Source: Microvirga arsenatis
GTDB lineage: Bacteria; Pseudomonadota; Alphaproteobacteria; Rhizobiales; Beijerinckiaceae
DNA length: 64,000 nt
Direction: 5' to 3'
NCBI RefSeq assembly: GCF_009910705.1
Contig: NZ_JAAAXJ010000008.1
Location: 62,001 to 126,000 of the forward strand
Below the pieces are notes generated by a model that saw only the letters and a program-made list of their open reading frames with translations, was not told where the DNA came from and did not search any database. The translations under genes were made by a program, and so were the position numbers. Positions 43,750 through 52,280 of the stretch are shown here, one piece after another. Positions within the stretch are counted from its first letter, which is position 1, and each line of letters begins with the position of its first letter.

Positions 43750-45147
43750 TCAGAGGTTCTTGAGGATCTCGTCGACCACCTTCTTGGCGTCGCCGAAGAG
43801 CATCATGGTGTTGTCGCGGAAGAACAACTCGTTCTCCACGCCCGCATAGCCGGAGCCCATGCCGCGCTTGATGAAGAGCACGGTCTTGGCCCGCTCCACG
43901 TCGAGGATCGGCATGCCGAAGATCGGGGAGGCCGGATCGGTCTTGGCGGCCGGGTTGGTCACGTCGTTGGCGCCGATGACGAAGGCCACGTCGGCCTGAG
44001 CGAACTCGCCATTGATGTCCTCGAGTTCGAACACCTCGTCGTAGGGCACGTTGGCTTCCGCCAGCAGCACGTTCATGTGGCCGGGCATGCGGCCCGCCAC
44101 CGGATGGATGGCGTACTTGACCTCGACGCCCTCGGCCTTCAGCTCGTCCGCCATCTCGCGCAGGGCATGCTGCGCCTGGGCCACCGCCATGCCGTAGCCC
44201 GGCACGATGATGACCTTGGAGGCGTTCTTCATGATGAAGGCGGCATCGTCCGCCGAGCCCTGCTTCACGGGCCGGGTCTCGACCGCGCCGGCAGGCCCGC
44301 CCGCCGTCTCGCCGCCGAAGCCTCCGAGGATCACGGAGACGAAGGAGCGGTTCATGCCCTTGCACATGATGTAGGACAGGATCGCGCCCGAGGAGCCCAC
44401 CAGCGCGCCGGTGATGATCAGCGCGAGGTTGCCCAGGGTGAAGCCGATGCCGGCGGCCGCCCAGCCGGAATAGGAGTTGAGCATCGACACCACCACCGGC
44501 ATGTCGGCACCGCCGATGGGGATGATGAGGGTGACGCCGAGCACGAAGGAGACCAGCACGATCAGCCAGAAGGCCGCGTGGCTCTCGGTGCGGATGAAGG
44601 CGACGAGCAGCACCAGCAGCAGGAGGCCGAGGCCGATGTTGATGAGGTGCCGGCTCGGCAGCATGATCGGCTTGCCCGACATGCGGCCGTCGAGCTTCAG
44701 GAACGCGATGACGGAGCCGGTGAAGGTGATGGCGCCGATGGCCACGCCCAGCGCCATCTCGAACAGCGAGCCGCCATGGATGGCGCCTTTCGCGCCGATG
44801 CCGAAGGCCTGCGGCGCATAGAGCGCGCCTGCCGCCACGAGCACCGCCGCGAGGCCTACCAGGGAGTGGAAGGCGGCGACGAGCTGGGGCATGGCCGTCA
44901 TGGGCACGCGCCGGGCGATCACCGCGCCGATGCCGCCGCCGATGGCAAGACCTAAGATCACCAGCGCCCAGCCGCCGAAGCCGCTCGGGGGCGAGACGAA
45001 CAGGGTGGTGAGGATGGCGATCCCCATGCCCACCATGCCGTAGAGGTTGCCCTGCCGGGAGGTGGTGGGGTGCGACAGGCCCCGCAGGGCCAGGATGAAC
45101 AGGACGCCCGAGACGAGGTAGAGGATCGAGGCTAGATTGGCCGACAT
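43750..45147 (-). CDS. pntB: NAD(P) transhydrogenase subunit beta
   Basis: PntB carries the NADP(H)-binding domain III and half of the proton channel of the inner-membrane transhydrogenase, which makes NADPH from NADH at the expense of the proton gradient. The 465-residue protein has about nine membrane segments and the C-terminal NADP-site motif VIVPGYGMAVAQAQHALREM with DDAAFIMKNASK before it. It is the last gene of pntAA-pntAB-pntB. Confidence 0.96.
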   Translation of the reverse strand: MSANLASILYLVSGVLFILALRGLSHPTTSRQGNLYGMVGMGIAILTTLFVSPPSGFGGWALVILGLAIGGGIGAVIARRVPMTAMPQLVAAFHSLVGLAAVLVAAGALYAPQAFGIGAKGAIHGGSLFEMALGVAIGAITFTGSVIAFLKLDGRMSGKPIMLPSRHLINIGLGLLLLVLLVAFIRTESHAAFWLIVLVSFVLGVTLIIPIGGADMPVVVSMLNSYSGWAAAGIGFTLGNLALIITGALVGSSGAILSYIMCKGMNRSFVSVILGGFGGETAGGPAGAVETRPVKQGSADDAAFIMKNASKVIIVPGYGMAVAQAQHALREMADELKAEGVEVKYAIHPVAGRMPGHMNVLLAEANVPYDEVFELEDINGEFAQADVAFVIGANDVTNPAAKTDPASPIFGMPILDVERAKTVLFIKRGMGSGYAGVENELFFRDNTMMLFGDAKKVVDEILKNL

Positions 45148-45151
45148 CGCC

Positions 45152-45598
45152 TCACCCCTTCTTGCGGTACATGGCGAGCATGCGCTGGGTCACCAGGAAG
45201 CCGCCGAAGATGTTGATGGCCGCGAGGATCAGGCCGATGAAGCCGAGGGCCCTGGCCCAGATCGGCCCCTCGCCGAGGGCCGGGGCGACATTGACGCCCA
45301 CCGCCAGCACCGCGCCCACCACGATCACGGAGGAGATGGCGTTCGTCACCGACATCAGCGGGGTATGCAGCGCCGGGGTCACCTGCCAGACCACGTAGTA
45401 GCCGACGAAGATCGCGAGCACGAAGATGGCGAGGCGGAACACCGTCGGGTCGACGGCCCCGTGGGTGACGGCCGCAGCGGCATGTCCGGCCGTATCGGCC
45501 AGCTGATCGGCAATGGACTGGGCCGATTCAGCGGCGCGGCGGGCGGCCTCGGCCGCTGCTCGGGCCTGCTCGACGGCCTGTTCGGGCGTGAGTGCCAT
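45152..45598 (-). CDS. pntAB: NAD(P) transhydrogenase subunit alpha, membrane part
   Basis: In this organism the alpha subunit is split; this gene encodes its membrane domain. The 148-residue product has an Ala/Glu-rich soluble N-terminal extension (about 60 residues) followed by three or four membrane helices with [27 protein letters not shown], the conserved block of transhydrogenase domain II. GGGGAGG precedes the ATG. The stop lies four bases before pntB. Confidence 0.94.
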   Translation of the reverse strand: MALTPEQAVEQARAAAEAARRAAESAQSIADQLADTAGHAAAAVTHGAVDPTVFRLAIFVLAIFVGYYVVWQVTPALHTPLMSVTNAISSVIVVGAVLAVGVNVAPALGEGPIWARALGFIGLILAAINIFGGFLVTQRMLAMYRKKG

Positions 45599-45618
45599 TC
45601 TGTCCTCCCCTGGACGGT

Positions 45619-46755
45619 TTAAGCGGTCGGCTGGAAGGCGGTGTGGACGATGGCGCCGTCGCGGGTCAGGCAGGTGGCCTTGACCAGCTCGTCGTCCCAC
45701 TTCACGGCCAGTTCCTTGGTGTCCTTGTTCACCAGCGTCTCGACGAAGGCGTAGAGGTTCTTCGCGTAGAGGCTGGAGGCCGTGGCGGCGAGACGCCCGG
45801 GCACGTTGAGGTGGCCCACGATCTTCACGCCGTTGTGCTCCACCACCTGTCCGGGCTGCGCGAGCTCCACATTGCCGCCGCGCTCCACCGCCAGATCCAC
45901 GATCACCGAGCCCGGCTTCATGGACTCGACCATGGCGCGGGTGACCAGCTTCGGCGCCGGGCGGCCGGGGATCAGGGCCGTGGTGATGACGATGTCCTGC
46001 TTGGCGATGTGGGAGGCGACCAGTTCGGCCTGCTTGGCCCGGTACTCGGCCGACATCTCCTTGGCGTAGCCGCCGGCGGTCTCGGCCTGCTTGAACTCCT
46101 CGTCCTCCACGGCAATGAACTTGGCGCCCAGGCTCTCCACCTGCTCCTTGGCGGCGGGGCGCACGTCGGTGGCGGTGACCACCGCGCCGAGGCGGCGGGC
46201 GGTGGCGATGGCCTGGAGGCCGGCGACGCCCGCGCCCATGACGAAGATGCGGGCGGCCGGCACCGTGCCGGCGGCCGTCATCATCATCGGGATGGCCCGG
46301 CCGTATTCGGCCGTGGCGTCGATGACGGCGCGGTAGCCGGCGAGGTTGGCCTGGGAGGAGAGGACGTCCATCACCTGGGCGCGGGTGATGCGGGGCATCA
46401 GCTCCATGGCGAAGGCGGCAACCCGGGCATCGGCAAGGCTTTTCAGGGCCGCGTCCTGGCCGTAGGGGTCCATGATGGCGATGACGAGGGCGCCGGGCTT
46501 GGCGCCGGACAGCTCGTCCGCGGCAGGGCGGCGAACCTTCAGGACGACGTCGGCATCCTTCAGGGCCTCGGCGGCGCTGGCCGCGACCGAGGCGCCTGCG
46601 GCCTCGAACTCGGCATCCGTGATGCCGGCCTTGGCGCCGGCACCGGCCTGGACGACCACGTCCGCGCCGAGGGCCTTGTATTTCTTGACCGTCTCAGGGG
46701 TGGCGGAAACACGGGTCTCCGCTCCATCGGTTTCGGAGAGAACGGCAATCCGCAT
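45619..46755 (-). CDS. pntAA: NAD(P) transhydrogenase subunit alpha, NAD-binding part
   Basis: This 378-residue soluble subunit carries the NAD(H)-binding domain I. Visible blocks are [46 protein letters not shown] and the nucleotide fold [31 protein letters not shown], ending with [20 protein letters not shown]. It is 20 bases upstream of pntAB. Confidence 0.96.
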   Translation of the reverse strand: MRIAVLSETDGAETRVSATPETVKKYKALGADVVVQAGAGAKAGITDAEFEAAGASVAASAAEALKDADVVLKVRRPAADELSGAKPGALVIAIMDPYGQDAALKSLADARVAAFAMELMPRITRAQVMDVLSSQANLAGYRAVIDATAEYGRAIPMMMTAAGTVPAARIFVMGAGVAGLQAIATARRLGAVVTATDVRPAAKEQVESLGAKFIAVEDEEFKQAETAGGYAKEMSAEYRAKQAELVASHIAKQDIVITTALIPGRPAPKLVTRAMVESMKPGSVIVDLAVERGGNVELAQPGQVVEHNGVKIVGHLNVPGRLAATASSLYAKNLYAFVETLVNKDTKELAVKWDDELVKATCLTRDGAIVHTAFQPTA

Positions 46756-46826
46756 TTTGGCCCCCCTGCGACTTGGTCAATGGCTTGAGATCAAGCTCTT
46801 GTCTCGTTTCGATGAACTCCCGCTGC

Positions 46827-47120
46827 TCAGTAGAGGATGAGCGCCAGGAGAAGGAGAACGCCTACCGCAGCCGGGGCGCGCACTCCGATGGAAGGAGCCA
46901 TCGCTCCGACGGCACCGGCCGCCAGGGAGAGGACGACGCCGAAGATCGCCGTCAGCCAGGCGTGCTTGATGCCGCCGACGGCCAGCGCGAGGACGTGGCA
47001 GATGACGACGGCGGTTGCGATTTCGGCGAACTGGATAAATCCGCGATAGGTCGCCTCATGAGCGCGGCCGTCCATATCCGGACTGTAACCCCCATGCGGC
47101 GCATGTTTTGTATCGGCCAT
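46827..47120 (-). CDS. aa3-type cytochrome c oxidase subunit IV-like protein
   Basis: A 97-residue protein with a polar N-terminal segment (HEATYRGFIQFAEIATAVVICHVLALA) typical of the small bacterial cytochrome c oxidase subunit IV, followed by two further hydrophobic segments. Most such proteins have only one helix. It lies just upstream of pntAA and far from any oxidase catalytic genes here, so a role in a transhydrogenase-linked respiratory context is only suggested by position. Confidence 0.75.
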   Translation of the reverse strand: MADTKHAPHGGYSPDMDGRAHEATYRGFIQFAEIATAVVICHVLALAVGGIKHAWLTAIFGVVLSLAAGAVGAMAPSIGVRAPAAVGVLLLLALILY

Positions 47121-47232
47121 GATTCAAAGCCCTGTTGAGCGTCACGTTTAATGGCTGCGTTTAACGCATGCGGTGAGGAGCCGCAATCTTTCGAATGGCT
47201 CCCAGCGAAAACTTTATGAATGTTTCGCGCCG

Positions 47233-48450
47233 TTATTTGATCCCCAGGAAGTCGCGCCACTGGGGCAGGCAGACGGTTTCGTAATCGTATTTCGCCACGG
47301 CGATTCGGCGCGCTTCCGCAGCCATGGCGGCCGACCGCTCCTTGTCCGCCAGGGTCTCGCGCACCCGCTCGGCCAGGGCCTTCTCGTCGAAGAAGGGGAA
47401 GAGGCGGCCGTTGACCCCGTCCTCGATGATCTCCCGGACCGGCTCCGTGTCGGAGGCCACGATCCGGCACTCCAGCGCCATGGACTCGATGGAGGACCAG
47501 GACAGGACGAAGGGATAGGTCATGTAGACATGGGCGGAGGAGACCTGGAGCACCTTCACGAACTGGTCGTAGGGCAGGTTGCCGACGAAATGGATCCGGG
47601 ACCAGTCCACCGGCCGCTCGATGCGCTCCTTGAACACGTCGAACCAGGACTTCCCGCCAGGCGCGGAGCCGGAATAGCTGGTGCCCTTGCCGCCCACGAT
47701 CACTACCCGCAGCTCCGGGTCGATGTCGAGGAGATAGGGCAGGCTCTTGAAGACCACGTGGGCGCCCCGCATCGGCTCGATGTTGCGGGTGACATAGGTG
47801 ACCACCGGCTTGTCGCGGGTGAGCTGAGGGCCGTCCTGGCCCAGCCTGAGCTTGACGGCCGGGTCGGGCAGGAGCCGCTTCGTGTCGATGCCGTCGTGGA
47901 TGATGGCGAGGCGGTCGCGCAGGTAATCCGGGAAGGTGTCCCGCTGGTAGCGGGTGGGCGCCACGGCCAGGTCCGCGACGTCGAGGGCGCCGAGCTGCAT
48001 GGCGTTCTTGGCGCGCAGGCGCCAGATCACCTCCTCGTTGGTGATCGGGAACTCGGGGTCGAAGTCCAGGTCCTGCCCCTTGGCGTGGTAGTAATATTCG
48101 AAATAGGCCACGTGGCGGGCCTTGGGCCATACGTCCTTGAGAAAAAGGTTCTCGCCCCAGCCGGTATTGACCACCACCACGTCCGGCTGGAAGCCCTGGG
48201 CCGCCAGGGCGCGGGCCTTGTGGGCGACCCCGTAGGCCCGGCGCAGGCGCGGGATGACGGGGGAATAGCGGTTCTGGAAGGGGGCGTCGTCCGGCCCCGG
48301 CACCGCCTCGTAGGAAAAGTACTTCACCCCCGGGATGGAGCATTGCTTGACCATCCCGAGCCCTACGACCTCGTGCCCCTCGGCGGCGAAGGACCGGGCG
48401 AGCCGCAGGAACTGGCCCGGGAAGTTCTGGTGAACGAAAGCGATCTTCAT
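47233..48450 (-). CDS. Glycosyltransferase, GT4-like
   Basis: A 405-residue GT-B enzyme. The N-terminal half begins MKIAFVHQNFPGQFLRLARSFAAEGHEVVGLG; the C-terminal half has VTYVTRNIEPMRGAHVVFKSLPYLL, a donor-site region SWSSIESMALECRIVASDTEPVREII and LFPFFDEKALAERV. The EX7E-type acidic pair is present in ESMALECRIVASDTEP. The acceptor is unknown; no polysaccharide cluster adjoins it. Confidence 0.88.
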   Translation of the reverse strand: MKIAFVHQNFPGQFLRLARSFAAEGHEVVGLGMVKQCSIPGVKYFSYEAVPGPDDAPFQNRYSPVIPRLRRAYGVAHKARALAAQGFQPDVVVVNTGWGENLFLKDVWPKARHVAYFEYYYHAKGQDLDFDPEFPITNEEVIWRLRAKNAMQLGALDVADLAVAPTRYQRDTFPDYLRDRLAIIHDGIDTKRLLPDPAVKLRLGQDGPQLTRDKPVVTYVTRNIEPMRGAHVVFKSLPYLLDIDPELRVVIVGGKGTSYSGSAPGGKSWFDVFKERIERPVDWSRIHFVGNLPYDQFVKVLQVSSAHVYMTYPFVLSWSSIESMALECRIVASDTEPVREIIEDGVNGRLFPFFDEKALAERVRETLADKERSAAMAAEARRIAVAKYDYETVCLPQWRDFLGIK

Positions 48451-48558
48451 CGGCTGCCCCCTCGCGCCGCCGGCCCGTTCGGGCTCGCAGACGGCCTTGA
48501 GCCCTTGCTCTTCCGCATGGTCATGCCCTAAGGCCGAACGGCGAAAGATGCAACCTCA

Positions 48559-49926
48559 TTACAGAGGATTTGGTAAACCGGCAGCGGCGAGGGCCTCCTG
48601 CTGCCTGCGACCCAGGGTTTCCAGGGAGAAGCGCTCGATCTCGGTCTCGAAGAGCCGGTGGTAGTTCAGCTCGGCCCTCAGGTGGAGGAAGACCGCGCCC
48701 AGGCCCACCGCGGCCCGATCCATGAAGACGAACTCCCGCGGCACCGTGACCGGGCCCTTCTCCTTCAAGGCCTTGTGCACCTCGAAAGCCTGCCTGCGCC
48801 CGTACTCGCCGGGCTTGACTCCGTCAGCCACGGTGCGGATCCGGTCGTCGAGGAGCGGGGCGTAGATGAAACGGGCCCAGATGTTGAGGATGTCGATCAG
48901 CTCGTTCGACAGGCTCTTGAAGCCCCAGGTCTCGTAGGCATGGACGATGCGGGCGCGGTCGTCGGTCTGCAGGCCCCGGTAGAGATCGACCACGCCGCCG
49001 ACGAAGCGCGGGTGGAAGATGCGGATGCAGCCGTAGTCGAGAAGGTTGATCCCCCTCGCCTCCCCGCCTTCGGAGAAGACCGTGTAGTTGCCCAGATGCG
49101 GATCGCCGTGGATCACGGCCGCATGGCTGAAGGGGTGCCACCAGGCCTTGAACATGGCCACCGCCAGCCGGTTGCGGATCTCGACCGGCGCCTCGGTGAA
49201 GGTCAGGATCTTCTCGCCTTCCAGCCACTGGAGGGACAAAAGCCGCTTGGTGGAGAGCTCCGGATGGACCCGCGGCACCCGGACCTCCTCCACGTCCGAC
49301 AGGGCCTGGGCGTAGAGCGTCGCGTGCCGGGCCTCGCGTTCGTAGTCGAGCTCCTCGCGCACCCGCTCGCCGATTTCCTTGGCGATCTCCCGGGTGTCGA
49401 TGGCCGGGTCCATGCGCCGGTGGACGGCGAAGACCCATTCGAGCTGCTTGAGATCCGCCTCCACGGCCGATTGCATGTCCGGGTACTGGAGCTTGCAGGC
49501 GATGTCCTCGCCCTCCTTCGTGGTCGCCCGGTGGACCTGGCCGAGGGAGGCGGCGGCGGACGGGGTGAGGTCGAAGGAGCCGAACCGGCTCTGCCATTGC
49601 GGCCCCAGCTCCGCCTGCATGCGCCGCTTGACGAAGGCCGCCCCCATGGGCGGCGCCTCGCTCTGGAGCTTCTGCAGCTCGGCGGCGTATTCCGGCGGGA
49701 TGAGGTCGGGGATGGTGGCGAGCAGCTGCGCCACCTTCATGATGGGCCCTTTCAGGCCGCCGAGCGCCTGGGCCAGCACCGCCGCATTGGCGGCATCGCG
49801 ATCGTCGCCGCCGAACAGGCGCGACCCGGCCATGCGGGCCGCCACTCCGCCCATATTGGCACCCACGCGGGCATAGCGGGCGGCGCGGGCGGAAAAGCGG
49901 TTCGCTTCGGTGTCACGGTCGGCCAT
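48559..49926 (-). CDS. ABC1/AarF-UbiB family atypical kinase
   Basis: ABC1 proteins are atypical kinases/ATPases, many of them needed for ubiquinone synthesis. The 455-residue protein has the family N-terminal block PIMKVAQLLATIPDLIPPEYAAELQKLQSEAPPM, where the canonical KxGQ motif reads KVAQ. The catalytic HGDPHLGN is intact, and the metal-binding triad occurs as DYG instead of DFG. There is no obvious C-terminal transmembrane pair of the UbiB type, so it may be a different ABC1 branch. The ATG giving MADRDTEANRFSARAARY is used. Confidence 0.87.
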   Translation of the reverse strand: MADRDTEANRFSARAARYARVGANMGGVAARMAGSRLFGGDDRDAANAAVLAQALGGLKGPIMKVAQLLATIPDLIPPEYAAELQKLQSEAPPMGAAFVKRRMQAELGPQWQSRFGSFDLTPSAAASLGQVHRATTKEGEDIACKLQYPDMQSAVEADLKQLEWVFAVHRRMDPAIDTREIAKEIGERVREELDYEREARHATLYAQALSDVEEVRVPRVHPELSTKRLLSLQWLEGEKILTFTEAPVEIRNRLAVAMFKAWWHPFSHAAVIHGDPHLGNYTVFSEGGEARGINLLDYGCIRIFHPRFVGGVVDLYRGLQTDDRARIVHAYETWGFKSLSNELIDILNIWARFIYAPLLDDRIRTVADGVKPGEYGRRQAFEVHKALKEKGPVTVPREFVFMDRAAVGLGAVFLHLRAELNYHRLFETEIERFSLETLGRRQQEALAAAGLPNPL

Positions 49927-50058
49927 GAAGGGGCTCTTCCTGAAAGTTGTGCGGGTGTGGGCTGGCAACGCCCTGCCACGGAGCACGGCGTCCCGACGTT
50001 GCGCCATCGCAACGATCCCGAGGCTTGGCGCGGGCTGCCGGCGATCCTCCCCGGCGGC

Positions 50059-51948
50059 TCACCGTTCCATGGCCTCGAGCTCGCCGATCAGCCGCTCGAT
50101 CATCGACAGGCCGATCTGCCAGAAGGACGGATCGCTCGCATCGAGGCCGAAGGGCGCGAGGAGCTCGGAATAATGCTTGGTGCCGCCCGCCGAGAGGAGC
50201 GCGAAGTAGCGGTCCACGAAGCCCTCGCTGGAGCGCTCGTAGACCCCGTAGAGGGAGTTCACGAGGCAGTCGCCGAAGGCATAGGCATAGACGTAGAACG
50301 GCGAGTGGATGAAGTGGGGGATGTAGGTCCAGAAACTCTCGTAGCCCGGGCCGAGGCGGATCGCCGGGCCCAAGGACTCGTCCTGCACCGACATCCACAG
50401 CTCGCAGAGTTTGTCGGCCGTCAGCTCGCCGTTGCGGCGCTCCAGATGGACCTTGCGCTCGAAGGAGTAGAACGCGATCTGGCGCACCACCGTGTTGATC
50501 ATGTCCTCGACCTTCGCGGCCAGCATCGCCTTGCGCTGCACCGGATCGCCGGTCTGGTCGAGGAGGCGGCGGAAGGTGAGCATCTCGCCGAAGACCGAGG
50601 CCGTCTCGGCGAGCGTCAGGGGCGTGGGCGCCATGAGGGCCCCGTTGGGCCCGGCCATGACCTGGTGCACCCCGTGACCCAGCTCGTGGGCGAGGGTCAT
50701 CACGTCCCGCGGCTTGCCCTGGTAGTTGAGCAGCACATAAGGGTGAGCCGAGGGCACGGTCGGGTGGGCGAAGGCGCCCGGGGCCTTGCCGGGACGGGTC
50801 GGCGCGTCGATCCAGCCCTCGTCGAAGAAGCGGCGGGCGATGTCGGCCATGCGCGGCGAGAAGGCGGAATAGGCGGAGAGCACCGTATCCTTCGCCTCGT
50901 TCCAGGAAATGGTGCGCTGCTCGACCTTCGGCAGGGGCGCGTTGCGGTCCCAATGGTCGAGCTTGTCCTTGCCGAACCACCTGGCCTTCAGGGCATAGTA
51001 GCGGTGCGACAGGCGCGGATAGGCCTCCCGCACGGCGGAGACCATGGCCTCCACCACCTCGCGCTCGACCCGGTTCGCCAGATGGCGGGAATCGGCCACG
51101 TCCTCGAAGCCGCGCCAGCGGTCGGAGATCTCCTTGTCCTTGGCGAGCGTGTTGGTGATGAGGGTGAAGGTGCGAAGATGGGCCTTGAAGGTCCTGGCCA
51201 GCGCATCGGAAGCGTCCTTGCGCACGCTCTCGTCCGGATCCTGCAGCTTGTTCAGGGTCGGCTCGATGGGCAGCTCCTCGCCGCGCACGGTGAACCGTAA
51301 GGAAGCGATGGTCTCGTCGAACAGCCGGTTCCAGGCCGAGCGGCCGGTGACGGACTTCTCGTGGAAGAGCTGCTCGATCCGGTCGTCGAGCTGGTAGGGC
51401 TTGTCCTTGCGCAGGTCCTCGATCCACGGCCTGTAATGCCTGAGCGGCTCTTCGCTCATGGCATGATCGAGCACCGCATCGTCGATTCGGTTGAGTTCCA
51501 GCCCGAAGAAGAGCAGCTCCGTGGAGGCGGCGGTCAGGCGCTCCTGCGTGTCGCCGTAGAACTTGGCGCGCACGGGATCGGTGGTGTCGCCGGAATAGAC
51601 GAGGCCCGCATAGGACATGAGGCGGCCGAGAAGATCCTCCAGCGCCTCGTAGCGCTTCACCGCCTCGCCGAGCGCCTGCGCGGCGGCCTCGCCCCGCGCC
51701 AGCTCGTCCAGCTTGCCGCGATAGGCGGCAGCGAAGGCCTTGCACTCGGCCTCCGCCTTCGCGAGGTCGCTCCTGAACGCCTCGCTGTCCATGCCGGGAT
51801 AGAGGTGGGACAGGTCCCACTCGGGGAGCAGGCCGAGTTCGGCCTGCGCGGCGCCGGAGGACGAAGGATGATGCAGAGGGGAAGCGGTCTGAGGGATCAC
51901 GGCCGGGAGCCTGCTCGGAAATCGGGGTCGAAGGGATACCGCACTCAT
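50059..51948 (-). CDS. M3-family oligoendopeptidase (PepF-like)
   Basis: A zinc metallopeptidase of 629 residues that cleaves short peptides in the cytoplasm. The active site is MTLAHELGHGVHQ, with the third ligand Glu in TASVFGEMLTFRRLL. The N-terminal helical domain starts near LPEWDLSHLYPGMDSEAF as in PepF/oligoendopeptidase F. The first ATG (MSAVSLRPRFPS) is annotated; the first 30 residues are not conserved and the true start may be later. Confidence 0.92.
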   Translation of the reverse strand: MSAVSLRPRFPSRLPAVIPQTASPLHHPSSSGAAQAELGLLPEWDLSHLYPGMDSEAFRSDLAKAEAECKAFAAAYRGKLDELARGEAAAQALGEAVKRYEALEDLLGRLMSYAGLVYSGDTTDPVRAKFYGDTQERLTAASTELLFFGLELNRIDDAVLDHAMSEEPLRHYRPWIEDLRKDKPYQLDDRIEQLFHEKSVTGRSAWNRLFDETIASLRFTVRGEELPIEPTLNKLQDPDESVRKDASDALARTFKAHLRTFTLITNTLAKDKEISDRWRGFEDVADSRHLANRVEREVVEAMVSAVREAYPRLSHRYYALKARWFGKDKLDHWDRNAPLPKVEQRTISWNEAKDTVLSAYSAFSPRMADIARRFFDEGWIDAPTRPGKAPGAFAHPTVPSAHPYVLLNYQGKPRDVMTLAHELGHGVHQVMAGPNGALMAPTPLTLAETASVFGEMLTFRRLLDQTGDPVQRKAMLAAKVEDMINTVVRQIAFYSFERKVHLERRNGELTADKLCELWMSVQDESLGPAIRLGPGYESFWTYIPHFIHSPFYVYAYAFGDCLVNSLYGVYERSSEGFVDRYFALLSAGGTKHYSELLAPFGLDASDPSFWQIGLSMIERLIGELEAMER

Positions 51949-52280
51949 ATTGGCCGCCGCGCGCCAGGGATCAACCCATGCCGGCGGCGGCGGGCGAGGG
52001 CGATACCCGCCGTTAGCGTTCGGTTTACCCTTTCCCCCGATCGCATCCTGCCCCGGCACGGACGAAGCGGCCGCCGCCCTTGATTATCAACGACATAGGC
52101 GAACGGCCCCGCGCCGGACGCGCAGAGCTTTACAGAAAATTGAAAGAACTTGGCCTAGAGGATGAAGCCGCGTGACGTTTTGCGCGTTAAGCGTAACAGA
52201 CGTGTGCCCGCACACGGACGGCATTCATTCGATGGAGGATCGTTGCGTCCTCCCACTTCATTGCGACGAGGAGCAAGGTC
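51949..52280. other. Divergent intergenic region, oligoendopeptidase / L,D-transpeptidase
   Basis: No gene is supported. The right third is less GC-rich (ATTGAAAGAACTTGG, TTTTGCGCGTTAAGCG) and contains a short inverted repeat GAGGATCGTTGCGTCCTC before the transpeptidase gene. No promoter could be assigned with confidence. Confidence 0.5.

Noticed and set aside
48658..51300. An 880-codon plus-strand frame across two genes
   Set aside because: It runs opposite the ABC1 kinase and the oligoendopeptidase genes, both complete with active-site motifs; the composition is not protein-like.
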